Assembly (NCBI GenBank): GCA_015680685.1
Contig: MNCI01002227.1
Coordinates: forward strand, 408,526 to 472,525
Length of the DNA stretch: 64,000 nt
Origin: Gnetum montanum
Taxonomy: Eukaryota; Streptophyta; Gnetopsida; Gnetales; Gnetaceae
Direction: 5' to 3'
The notes below the pieces were generated by a model. It did not search any database and was not told the origin of the DNA. It saw only the letters and a program-made list of their open reading frames with translations. Each line of letters begins with the position of its first letter. Position 1 is the stretch's first letter. Position numbers and translations under genes: made by a program. Shown here in pieces: positions 32,731 through 43,839 of the stretch.

Positions 32731-33835
32731 ATATTTGCTCCAAGTAATCTATGGCTTCTATGTTTATGTATTCTTAATAAAATTTGGAAGGGCACATGAG
32801 TATGTATGGAAACAACAATTCATGAAAATTTAAAATATTTTGTACCACAAGATTTAGTACCGAACTTGGAATTAGTTATTCTTCTCATCATGAAATCTTG
32901 GCAATCTAACCAAAATTGTTATAGAATACATAGAATTTCATAAAATGACAACTTGGATAATTTTTAATATAATAGATGAACTAAACTTCAACTTTATTTT
33001 TCAAGATTCCCTTAGCCAAATTATAGAGATATATATGAAATATATAACTAAACTAGTTAATATTTTTCCTTTTTTTTCATGGTTTTGTTCTGTTAACTTT
33101 TTTCTTTGTTGTATTTTATAATTTTCATTTTTTGTGTTTTTATTATATATAACTTTTTTTAAAAGAGAATTTAATAGTTATGTTGTTTGAATTTGTTGTA
33201 TTATTGGTTTGTATATTGGTTGTTTGTTAGTTTATAATTTTTTTCATTTTAATAAACTTGGTTTTTAGTATACATTGAGTGGCAATGTTGAAGTAGGTTG
33301 ATTTCACAAAATATTATTTGTCATAGTTTAAAATTTTTTTCCCCTTTTGTATATTGTCCAAGTGGATTTTGTGTTTGTGTTTGTCTTATGTTGCTATATT
33401 TCTTTGTCATAGTTTTCCTCTTTGTGATTTATTGAAAAATTCTGAATTTCTGAAGGTAAGGCCTAGCTTGATGATTGTGGCAATAGTTGTTCAGTATAAA
33501 TGAAGGCTCTTGATTTATGTTTTACTAGCTTGATTTTTTTGTGTTTATGCTGAGATGCAATTTTTGTTGGTTTTGTTTGCATTTTGGATATGTTATCTTT
33601 TGTGAGTGGTTGGTTCCATATTATGCTTTAGGATGGATTAGTTTGTTTGGTTTATAATTTATGTGAGTGTTTATCATTCACATCAACTATTTTTTTTAAT
33701 GTTTGGTTTTAGTTGTAGCATTTAGATTAAAGGTTGTTTTATTTTTTTTGGTATTATTTTTTATAATGGTACATTGTAGCATATATAATAGGAATTGTTT
33801 TGTTGGAATACTTTGTTTAATATGCACTTTATTAA
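32731..33835. other. AT-rich intergenic DNA
   Basis: T-rich sequence without recognisable genes or repeats. Confidence 0.4.
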
Positions 33836-33990
33836 CAATGAGGTGTTAGCCTAGTGGTATAAATCTTAGCCTAGTAACTCCAAGTCATAGGTTTCATTCT
33901 ACTAGGTAGTACTGAGTTGTAAACTTCTATAACTCTTGGGGTGTACCTATGTTTCAATTATTTGGAGTTCTAATATCATTCCACATCTTG
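33836..33990 (+). repeat. tRNA-derived SINE, best copy
   Basis: Box A TTAGCCTAGTGGTAT and box B ATAGGTTTCATTC are spaced as in a tRNA gene, followed by a body TACTGAGTTGTAAACTTC and CTCTTGGGGTGTACC. The body also occurs at 3845-3970 (minus). The tRNA-like part is too diverged to be a tRNA gene. Confidence 0.65.
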
Positions 33991-34194
33991 TTTAATTTGT
34001 ACTTTTTTGGTTAGAAATGACTTAATTTAATGTATCAAAGATATGTTGATGTAAATATTAGTGCACAAAATGGAAATCTAAGCTTTTCTGTGTAATTAAT
34101 TTTTATGAAGGGTAATTCATCACATGTTTCATAAGTTACCCCTTTATTTTATCTTGGGTTAATTTCAAATAATTTTCATGAAAGATAATCCCCC

Positions 34195-34199
34195 ATATG
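34195..34199. repeat. Target-site duplication, left (E3)
   Basis: ATATG; repeated exactly at 42547-42551 after the other LTR. Confidence 0.9.
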
Positions 34200-35021
34200 T
34201 GATGAGTGGCGAGGTACCCCTACACTCAACCATACGAATATGAGTGTTTCACGCATGATTCGGTTGAACTCCAAGGGCCAAGTGCTTATGCGCCTTAATG
34301 GAACACATAGGGTTAATCAATAGTTGTCTTCCCAAACTTCCTTGTATTGTTACGGTTGTATGGTTAAGTAAGCTTGAGGTATATGATTTTTATAGCTTTT
34401 GTATTTTTTATGTCTTTTGCTAATAAAGGAGAGGGAGAGAGAACTAAGTGACTAACTTACATTAACTATTCATTAACTAGTTTCTAAATGTTTCTAACAC
34501 CAGTATTCATTCCCACTTGCCATACACATCCTAAACTAGTGCAACGTTGATGGGATTACCAAACGCTAATCGTTACTAGGTTACTGAGCACTACACACAT
34601 GTTCGAAGCAGTCATACTGAGTGTATTTAACTAAGGGGGTTGAAGGCTGAGAGAGGTGTTAATTAACTAGGAAAGCATTAAACGATCATTAATTACTAAT
34701 TAGCTTAATCTATATGTTGCAAGGTTTATCATAAAGTTCATCTTTATTATCATACACAAAATTGTGCTTAGGTACAAATTGTTCAAATAAAGATATGTTC
34801 ACTCTATGACTCCTACTGCGGGCACACAAAAATAATTCTAACTCTAGAATGAAAAAACTGCAAGAGTTTGGCTAAGGGTCTAAGTCTAACTACCTTGGAA
34901 CCAAGGGTGCCACCTCTTATTTATAGAAGATGAGGTAGGACACGATATCACGTATGTGATATCACGTGGTGGATGTGATATCATGTATGCGATATTTCTT
35001 ACGTGATATCATGGCTCATCA
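34200..35021 (-). repeat. E3 3' LTR (left)
   Basis: 822 bp. The PPT TACCCCCAT (minus: ATGGGGGTA) adjoins at 35022-35030. GATATC array at about 34938-35012 and minus-strand TATA at about 34918-34926. Confidence 0.93.
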
Positions 35022-36599
35022 TACCCCCATGACTGAATAAAAACTCATCCTTGAGTTCCTTACAAAATATTGGGAAGGTATGGGATTATTAACTTGAATG
35101 ACAACTAATGGTGAATGGGATGACATGTGAATGGATCAACATTACAATACATGACAACATTACTGTTCATGATCACAAGAGTGAACACTATACACAATTG
35201 ACATCCAGCCTTATTTGGTAGCTAAGAGAGAAGAGAGAGAGAGAGAAAAGAAGAAGACGTGTTACTGCCAACATCAAGATTGTACCTTTCATTGTCCATC
35301 CATAACCACGCCATCAATCTTGTTCCTTGCACAACTGTTTAGGCACGAGTCCATCTTGAGTGTTTCCTCCAAGTCCAGTCGTTTGTTGTATGATTGCCAT
35401 CTGCACACACAACATAGTCACATATGAACAAGGATAAGTAAATCACAATACAGTTGATACCTTGCCTCGGTGTAAGGCCCATTGGCTAAGTTGTGATATG
35501 GCCAATACAGATTCTAAAGATATAATATTGGTGACTACCCAAGGTGTAGGGGTTAGGAAAAATTGAAAAAATTGGACCAGGGCCCCCATGACTAAGAGTG
35601 ATACTCCAGTAGTGATAGAATGGAAAAAGATAAGGAATAAGAAAGATAGAGAAAAAGAACCAACGACAATGCCGATAAAATGGATGTTAGAGGTGGGAAT
35701 GAAACAACAAAAAGTTGATTGCAGAAATGTTTAAGGGAAAGAAGTTAACTGATGCACCAAATAGGAATGCCAATGGGTCCTCCCCAAAGTAAGCTCATGC
35801 CCTTTATGCCCTGACAGACCTACATTCAAAGAGTCCATAGGCTTTGGAAATGTCATTTGGGAGCAAGAGTTAAAGACTTAACCCCAAGAATTTACCAAAG
35901 AGAAAACAATGCATCAACCAAAATATAGACTACTAATACAACCGGCAATGAGGTGGAAAATGGAGAAAGAATGATGGGGAGAAGAGAAGGGAATGGGGTC
36001 CCAAGAATAAGGTGGTGTATAGCCCCTTGTGTATGTATGGTTAATGTGACTGAGTAGATCTCATTCCAAATCTAGCCTCAAACAATCCACATCTAGTGAC
36101 TTCGCATTAATACACTTGGCCAATCCATCCACTTGAAGTAAAAAGAATGCTTCCGCCAAAGAGTCACCACCATTCCGAGGAAATGAGAAAGGGAAAATTA
36201 GGAAGCGAGAGAGTTATAATGTTTGATAATGTTATATAATTTGATACTAAGGAAATGTATGGATGATGTGGACTCATTTCCTGTTATATCAAAAGAACCA
36301 TGCCTTAGTATCAACATTATCACTCAAAGGTAAAAATCAAACATTAGCAATCAATAGAATACAGTTCATACCACCATCAGGAGCATGTATTAGGTGACGA
36401 ATCTAACAAAACAAAAACAGCAAACAAAGACAAAAAATAAGAACAAAAACAAAAACAAAAACAAATAAAATAAACAGTCACACAAAGAAATGAAAAAGTA
36501 TAAATGATGTTGTAAAAAAAAACAAGAAAAATTAAAGAAATTTGTAAAACAAAAATGTGTAAAACAAAAACTTAAAAAGGAACTGAGGGCCTCAAATGG
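35022..36599 (-). other. E3 conserved post-pol spacer
   Basis: This is the counterpart of the E1 spacer. It contains the 60-bp intron-like segment (35401-35460), the purine block (GGGTCCTCCCCAAAG at about 35775) and the 3' splice site (36281-36315). No ORF3. Confidence 0.6.
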
Positions 36600-36964
36600 T
36601 TAGCAAAGTTGGCCGTCTCCCCCATGACTGAGTTCAAAGGAGCAGATCCGAAATAGTGAGTAGGGTCATCCCTTTTGAGAGGTATTATGTGCACTAACCA
36701 TTCTAAATTCATGGAAGGGTTTGGTCTATTGCACATTGACTAATAATATCTTATTAGGGCTCTCAGGTTTGTATATGGTCATGGCCCCTGAAGGAAAGGT
36801 TGCATGAATAATGTAAGGTCCTTCCCACGGTGTTTAAAATTTTGTGCATTGTGGCACATGTGTGGGGATCCAGTAGAGAACCTTATCTCCTGGTTGATAC
36901 TTAACCTTTCGAATCTTCAAGTCATGATGTTGCTTGTTATATGCCTTGTGCATCTCATTTGATG
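36600..36964 (-). pseudogene. E3 pol C-terminal remnant
   Basis: Minus-strand sequence matches the last part of E1 integrase (VKYQPGDKVLYWIP, MTIYKPE) and ends LSHGGDGQLC before TAA at 36602-36600. It is out of phase with the RT upstream. Confidence 0.75.
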
Positions 36965-36967
36965 ACA
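36965..36967 (-). other. Deletion junction inside E3 pol
   Basis: RNase H sequence GGAATTAATGGATGT runs straight into CATCAAATGAGATGCAC. In E1 these two pieces lie at about 26925-26938 and 28224-28240, so about 1.29 kb is missing. TGT is present at both edges and once at the junction. Confidence 0.8.
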
Positions 36968-38262
36968 TCCATTAATTCTTTCTCTATAGTTGTGTAGTTA
37001 AGTTGTGCACTAACGATACTTCTACTTGCACAGTGGATGTAGTAAGGGTGTTTTTGGTCATCTAACTATGTAAGTATGGCTCCTAAAGCATAATTGGACA
37101 CGTCAATCATTATGTGGAATGGTCTAGACCAGTCAGGAGCTTGTAGAATGGGAGTTTCTACAAGATTTCATTTCAGAGTTTGGAATGCTTATTCACATTC
37201 CCTGGTCCACTTAAAAGGTACATCCTTCTTTGTTAGCTCCACCAATGGTTTAGAAATCTTGGAAAAGTTCTCAAGGAATCTCCTATAGTAGCTAGTGTGT
37301 CCAAGGAATGACCGAATGTCTTTGATAGTTTTCAGTTGACGGGTGATTCCTTGGATGACCCTAATTTTATCTTGGTCTACCTCTATTCCTGCATGTAAAA
37401 CCTTATGCTCAAGTACTATGCCTTCTTGGACCATTAAATGTTTTTTCTGCTAGTTGAGCCTTAAATTGATTTCTATGCATCTTTTCAGCACTTGCTCTAA
37501 TTGGTCCAAGGCTTGATCAAAACTTGTTCCATAGGTGGAGAAGTCGTCCATAAAGACTTCCACTCCGTTTCCTATCTGCTATTGGAATATTCTTAGAACT
37601 AGGTGTTGAAACGTGTCAGGAGCATTACACAAGCCAAATGGCATTTGTTTATATGCAAACGTTCCCCAAGGATTGGTGAACGTTGTCTTGGCTTGGTCTT
37701 CTAGGGCTATCTATATTTGGTTGTATTCACTATAGCCATCCAGAAAACTGTAATAGCGATGCCTTGCTATGGTGTCTAACAATGAGTCAATGAATGACAA
37801 CAGAAAGTGATCCTTAAATGTTACCATGTTCAGCAGCCTAAAATCTATGCACACCCTCCATTTGCCTCCCTTTTTAGGCATGATCACCAGAGGGCTAACC
37901 GATTCGCTATCAGCAATGGGATATATGAACCTAGCCTTAATAAGTTTTTCTATTTCTTCTTTTACTACTTGCTTCAATTTTGGGTTCAATCGCCTCTACG
38001 GTTGTTTTCAAGGTTTCATGGAGGGATCAATGTAAATCCTATGCTGGCGTATCCTAGGATCTATTCCAGTTAATTCGAGATATGACCAGGCAAAGGATTT
38101 TGACCACTTGTGTATTACTTTCAGCAATCTTCCTTTTTGTTTGGAAGCAAGTCTTACGTTGATGATTACTAGTTTTCCATTTTCAAGAATCATATATTCT
38201 AGACCGGTGGGCAATGATTTCAATTCTAGGGGCTCTTGTTTAAATTTTTTAGGAATTTCCAA
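36968..38262 (-). pseudogene. E3 reverse transcriptase and truncated RNase H
   Basis: Frames beginning at 38262, 37989 and 37434 are in one register. Visible: IEKLIKARFIYPIADSES, PKKGGKWRVCIDFRLLN, FLDGYSEYNQ, the catalytic FMDDFSTYG (MDD codons 37551-37543) and SFLGHTSYYRRFLENFSKI. RNase H stops at EKELMDV at the deletion junction. The Asp-Asp pair is intact; several stops interrupt the frame. Confidence 0.9.
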
Positions 38263-38559
38263 CTTCCCCTAGTTGATGTTTTCAAGGTTAAGGCTTGGAA
38301 GTTGGCAACAGACTTGCTCTAGTGCGTCTATGATTTCGATGTAAGCGCAAGTTATTCCCTCAGTTAGTTCCATGCACGTTAGTGAGTTGCTCTCTTGATT
38401 AGCTATCAACCACTAGGTGTCTTCTTGTCATGTGGCTGTTGCATATAGGCACTTTTGTATGTTAATGTCTTGTGCACATCGGTTGCATGCAAGCAATGCT
38501 AAACTTTGCACAACCCATGATCTCTGCATGCAATTGCACCCTGTATCATTGTATGCGAT

Positions 38560-39480
38560 GTATGGAACCTAATTCTTCTCGATCTTTCCAAAAGTGTTCT
38601 CCTTAGATATTTCCAGGGAAAGATCTCGGATTCCTAGGCATGCATCTATAGTACTTAGCCATGCCCTTCCCATTATTATTGGGAAGTTCCGTTTATTGTT
38701 ATTCACTTATATCACTAGGAAATCAACTAGGTACAGCCACCCACACATAGTGGCGATGATGTCTTCTACCAGTCCCAAGGGAATGGTGATGGACTAGTCG
38801 GCCAGCTCTAGGCGAATATTGCTCTTTTTTAATGGAGACAATTTCTAGGCTTTGTACATTTCTTGCGATATTAAGTTGACTCTAGAACCTGAATCTAGAA
38901 GAGCTTTGCATGGCTCATTCCCAATGATTTGGAGATAGATTAGAGGGCTTCCAGGATCAAAGAATTTCTTGGGAAGGTGGCCAACCTTGATCCAGTCAGT
39001 AACGACATGTGCTAACATAACCGTATGCGTTGAGCTTGGTGTTTGGTTCAAAGGGAGATCTGAAGCTTTATTTGATGGGGAGGCATTCAGAGGTTCAACC
39101 GTTTGTGGTTGTAAGGGCTTGGTTGGACTGTTGGTTCTAAAGAAAGGTATTTTCTTTATACGGTTGTCAGAACCAACAGTGGATTGAGGGTTTATAGCCC
39201 TTGTGGCATTGTGTTGCTGCGGTTGAGTAGGGAGTTCCCCTTGCATTGCTGGAGCAGGTGGTAATGGAGCTATTGGTGTGAGAGTTGCAGATGGATTTGA
39301 AGGATGGTATATTTGTGGGTTATCTTCCATAGGAGAAGGATTTCTATAATACTCACAGGCTTGGTAGTGATGTTGTAGTGTAACGTGACTAACAGAGTCA
39401 CGTGGAGAGATTGGATGCTGCATGTAGTAGCCATATGGGTCAGGTTGCTGGTAGGGGTATTGTTGCCTTGGTGGTGGCAT
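38560..39480 (-). pseudogene. E3 linker and aspartic protease
   Basis: The open frame from 39480 covers the Pro/Gln-rich linker and the start of the protease, with an intact triad in ALLDSGSRVNLISQEMY (D-S-G codons 38895-38887). It continues after a stop with the flap and MGRAWLS-type region. This is the only copy here with the canonical D-S-G. Confidence 0.85.
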
Positions 39481-41556
39481 CCCCCATGAATGTGGGTATT
39501 TCCACTATTGATGTTGCTCAATGGGTTGTGGTGGAGTTCCACTTGGATAATATGTTGAAGGCTGGTGGAACTACCTTAGGTTACCTTGGGGATAAGGTAA
39601 CCGTCGGGGTGCTTGCTGTTTATTTAGTCGTGGGTTGAGTGCATACACCCCAGACTCTTGTAGATGTGAGATCATTGGGCAACATCCCTTAGGATGGTCG
39701 TATTGGCATATCTCGCATTGACCATCATTTTCTGTGGCTGAATCCACAACCTTTTCTGTGATGGCCATTTTTCCCTTACCCTTATTACGTGCATTTTCCA
39801 CTTCTTTCTTTTTCTTTTTGTCGTGATCACTACCTCGCTCCCTAGACTCCTCTACAATTTTAAGAACAATTTCAAACCTACTATCTAGGGGGTCCCACAT
39901 TTGGTCTACCTTTGCTGATACTTCTGTTGTTAACTTTTGGAAAGGCAAAGTTTTCCTATTCACCATCTCTTCAAGTGGTGACTCTTCTTCCTCCTCACAA
40001 AATTTGACTTCCCTTTTTTAGAGGGAAGGATCTCGGTTGTATTCTTTTGCACTTTCTCTCTTTCATAGCTCATGTTCTTCTTTGGCAACTTGCTTTAACA
40101 GTCTATGAATTTGATGAGACCTAAGCTCCAATAACCTTCCTTGGGCATATGTCCCAAGGGTTCTTCTTGTTTCATGCCTAAGTCCATCCACGAGATGGCG
40201 TAGTTGATCCTGCTGTGAATAACCATGGCTAGGGCAACAATGTAATAGTGCGTAATAGCAGCCCATGGCAACATTCAAGGGTTTATGATTTCCTTTCTTC
40301 CATCCTTCGGTTTTCTTTCATAGGTTAGACACTCGGGAGTACGTTTGGTACTTATCATTGAATAGTTCTAACATTGTACTCCACCTCTGAATGGATTTTG
40401 GTTCTAAGGATCGGTACCAGATTTCAGCTTCTTTCACTAGTGTCCTTGGGAATAACTTCAATTTTTGCCATTTGTTTTCTATGTTTTTCAAGGAACATGC
40501 ATCGTGGAATGCTTGTAAATAATTTTGAGGTTTAGCATTGTATCCCCCTTCGAATCATGGGATGTTGTTCATGTCTAACCTCTTGATCCTACTATCCTTT
40601 TGGTGCCTTGTTGGAACTCTTACGACCTCTGTTATATCTAGCATGCTTCTAGTTACTAATAGGGGTTCTTCATGATCGTCTCATTCATAGCGTCTATGGT
40701 GTCTACATAGTTCCCTACTCTCCCTTCTTCTATGCCTTGATTTCTTAGAGTGCCCTCATCCTCGTTCTCGACTGTCTCGTCAATGTCTCTCACTTTGTTT
40801 TCCCCTATCCTCATGATTGGTTTCCCTATGATTATGTCCAAACACTGAAGGAGAGGGTGAAGATGACGATGAAGGTGAAGAAGAAGGAGAACCAGCACCA
40901 TGATAGTGTTTTCTACCTTCTCTTGGGTTGTCTCACCCTCAATTGTGATCATGATCAGAAAGTCCACCCTTATTGTGTGTTCGTGTTCCCTCGTTGAACA
41001 TTTGATGTTTATGGGTATCAGAACCATGGTTGTGAATAGTGGAGTGAAGGTTCTAATACACCACCTCCTAACCAATGTTAGGAGGAGGAACATCATTTTG
41101 TGGGAAACCTATTGAAGCAAGTTCACCATCCTCAATTTTTCTCAAACCGTGCTGATCGTCATGGGGCCATTTACCCTTCAAGGATGTATGGTATCTCTCT
41201 TGTCGTAAGTCCCTTTGATGTTGCACTTCTGTGGAATGATAGTCCCTTGAGTCATGATTTCATGCAACATATTATGCATATAAAAGCGACATACCTATTT
41301 GTGTGAGAGCACGAAGGAGCATGTTGGGAATTGATTGGTTTGGAGGCAACACTATGTTACCCTCCAAGTCTCTCAAACACAGTTGTTCATCTTGGTGGAG
41401 AATAAAGGTAAAATAGGGTACATACTCATTGGGATGAGTATATACCACATGAAACTATTGAGGAACTGGTGGATCCTGGTTACATGTATTATGTCACCGA
41501 CTGCCTCTTGTGTTAGTCCTAGGTGGTGAAGTGATCTTATGCGAAGAAGAAAACAT
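39481..41556 (-). pseudogene. E3 gag
   Basis: From ATG at 41556 (MFSSSHKITSPPR, like MSSSSNKSTSPPRD of E1), in the same register as the frames at 40278, 39966 and 39480. Features: YFTFILHQDEQLCLRDLEGN, Ser/Pro-rich SPSSSPSSSSSPSPS, capsid core MGCYYALLHCCPSHGYSQQD, and an apparently intact CEICQYDHPKGCC knuckle (39727-39689). This is a C-x2-C-x3-H-x3-C spacing, shorter than the usual C-x2-C-x4-H-x4-C. Confidence 0.85.
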
Positions 41557-41680
41557 TTTGTCTTATTTGGTGTGCAATGTACTATTGTCTTATCTTTCTT
41601 TGATTAACCCTAAGCGTTCATTCTAACGTTTCAATGATATGAATGATTTCCTATGTTCTATGTAGTGCACAAACAACTAG

Positions 41681-41700
41681 GTCCCTAGCAACGATGCCAA
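41681..41700 (-). promoter_or_regulatory. E3 primer binding site (tRNA-Asp type)
   Basis: Minus strand TTGGCATCGTTGCTAGGGAC starts right at the LTR edge and matches the E1 and E2 sites with transitions. Confidence 0.85.
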
Positions 41701-42546
41701 TGAGGTACCGCTACACTCAACCATACGAATACAAGCGTTTCATGCATGATCTGGTCGAACTCCAAGGACTAAGTGCTTATGCGCCTTAATGGAATACTCA
41801 AGGTTAATCAATCGTTGTCTTCCCAAACTTACTTGTATTGTCATAGTTTTATGGTTAAGTAAGCTTGAGGTATATGATTTTTATAGCTTTTGTATTTTTT
41901 ATGTCTTCTGCTAATAAAGGAGAGGGAGAGAGAACTAAGTGGCTAACTTACATTAACTATTCATTAACTAGTTTCTAAATGTTCCTAACATCAGTATTTC
42001 ATTCCCACTTGCCATACACATCTTGAACCAGTGCAACGTTGCTGGGATTACCAAATGCTAATCGTTACTGGGTTACCAAGTGCTACACGCATGCTCGAAG
42101 CAGTCATATTGAGTGTATTTAACTAAGGGGTTTGAAGGTTAAGAGAGGTATTAATTAACTAGGAAAGCATTAAATAATCATTAATTAGTAATTAGCTTAA
42201 TCTATATGCTACAAGGTTTATCATCAAGTTCATCTTTATTGTCGTACACAAATTTGTGCTCAGGTACAAATTTTTCGAATAAAGATTCATTCACTCTATG
42301 ACTCTTACTACGGGCACACAGAAATAATTCTAACTCTGAAATGACAAAACTGCAAGAGTCTGGCTAAGGGTCTAAGTCTAACTACCTTGGAACCAAGGGC
42401 ATCGCCTCGTATTTATAGAATATGAGGTAGGACGCGGTATCGCATATGCAATATCGTGTGGTGGATGTGATATTGCATATGCGATATCATGTACGCGATA
42501 TCACATCCACGATACGATATCGCGTACTCGATATCGTGGCTCATCA
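41701..42546 (-). repeat. E3 5' LTR (right)
   Basis: 846 bp. The end next to the PBS reads TGAGGTACC on the plus strand, where the other copies read TGATGAGTGGCGAGGTACC, so about 9 bp were lost there. R stem-loop at 42234-42284; GATATC array at 42430-42540. Confidence 0.92.
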
Positions 42547-42551
42547 ATATG

Positions 42552-42863
42552 TTTGATGAGATATCACTTTGTTTTAAAAATTTTTGTTGAAATTACTTTG
42601 TTTAATGTAAGGAATGTTATTTTGAATGTTGATATTGCAAATAGAGTTAATGTTTGAAATGTTAGAGATTTGGTGTATTCTATCAAGCTTAACAATTTGA
42701 ATAAGGTCTATATTATGTAACACTATAAGTAATGGTTTACATCATCTTAGTATGCAACATCACTATAGTGTTATATATTTAAATACTTAATTAAAAAATT
42801 TATTAATTTATTCTATTAACTGATGTTAACTAATTTTAATTATTCATCGTATCTATTTTATTA
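42552..42863. other. AT-rich sliver between E3 and E4
   Basis: This is the original flank of both insertions, joining 34199 and 52235 once E3 and E4 are removed. No gene seen. Confidence 0.5.
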
Positions 42864-42868
42864 ATCAT

Positions 42869-43735
42869 CATTGTTCGTTGGCTATGTCAATGGGATCGTG
42901 TTGATGGAGGATTTGATGTGTTGATGCATAGGTGTTGACGCAGTGTCTTTTGTCACCTATATAAATGCGTGTTCCATTTGCATTTATGGCATCGTGAAGT
43001 TAGTAGTATAGCTAGGTTCTTGTAGTTTGCTTTTATAATAGTTAGAATATTTCCTAAGTGCTCATAGAAGGAGTTGAGAATTGTACAGATCTTTATTTGA
43101 GCACTGATGTACTTGGACGCTTTGGTATGAACAACAATAAAGACAAGCTTTTTTAATAAACCTTGTAGTACTTGAAATAACATAAATTTACTTTCTATGT
43201 AATTTGACTTTACATGTGCTTAGTTAATATTTATGTTTCATGTAGTTAGTTAATATTTACATTTCCATGCATATTAATAAATTAGTGAAATGAACACGAC
43301 TAGTTTTGAGTGCAAGCACATATTCTCTTGGTAATCCCAGTAGCATTATTGCTTAGTTCACCTAGTAGCATAACAGTTGGTAATCTTAGTAGTGGATATG
43401 TGGGTTCAAGACTTGTATAGAAAATTTGGAATGAACACTCATCACCCATAGGCTATTTTAGCATTTATCTTCCTATTGTTAATTAGATTAAATAATTAAT
43501 TTCTTTATTATCTTTAGGAGTAGCATAAGGCCAAAACAACATCAATAATCATATACCTTACTTTGGACTACACCATACATGATAAAGCTACCACTAGTCC
43601 AAGTGGCAAGACAATAAACTATGATTAATGCTTAACAATTTAGATGCACAACTAGTCCCATCCATGGAACTCAACCAGATCATGCGTAAATGCTTGTGGT
43701 TTGTATGGTTGGGCATAGGGGATACCCATGGGATG
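42869..43735 (+). repeat. E4 5' LTR (ends eroded)
   Basis: It aligns with the 3' LTR from CATTGTTCGTTGGCTA onward, but the first 8 bp (TGATGAGT) are missing and the terminal CTCATCA plus PBS are unrecognisable (reads CCCATGGGATGGTGCTAG). TATATAAAT at 42958-42966; R stem-loop at 43091-43142. Confidence 0.82.
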
Positions 43736-43839
43736 GTGCTAGTTATGTATATTAGTTATATTGTACATGACTGATGTAAAAGTATTAATGATTTATCTTT
43801 TAAAATATTTTAAACTTTGAAGTCACACACGATAAAACC

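Larger units (their letters stand above)
34200..42546 (-). mobile_element. E3: Athila-like gypsy element with RNase H/integrase deletion
   Basis: 8.3 kb, minus orientation, perfect 5-bp target duplication. It parallels E1 in LTR, PBS, gag, protease, RT and spacer, but lacks most of RNase H and all of the integrase zinc domain and core. It also lacks ORF3. Non-autonomous by deletion. Its zinc knuckle and protease triad are better preserved than in E1. Confidence 0.93.

Noticed and set aside
33836-33990. Functional tRNA gene
   Set aside because: Box A and B are present but the cloverleaf stems do not pair properly and a non-tRNA body follows in dispersed copies; a SINE explains it better.
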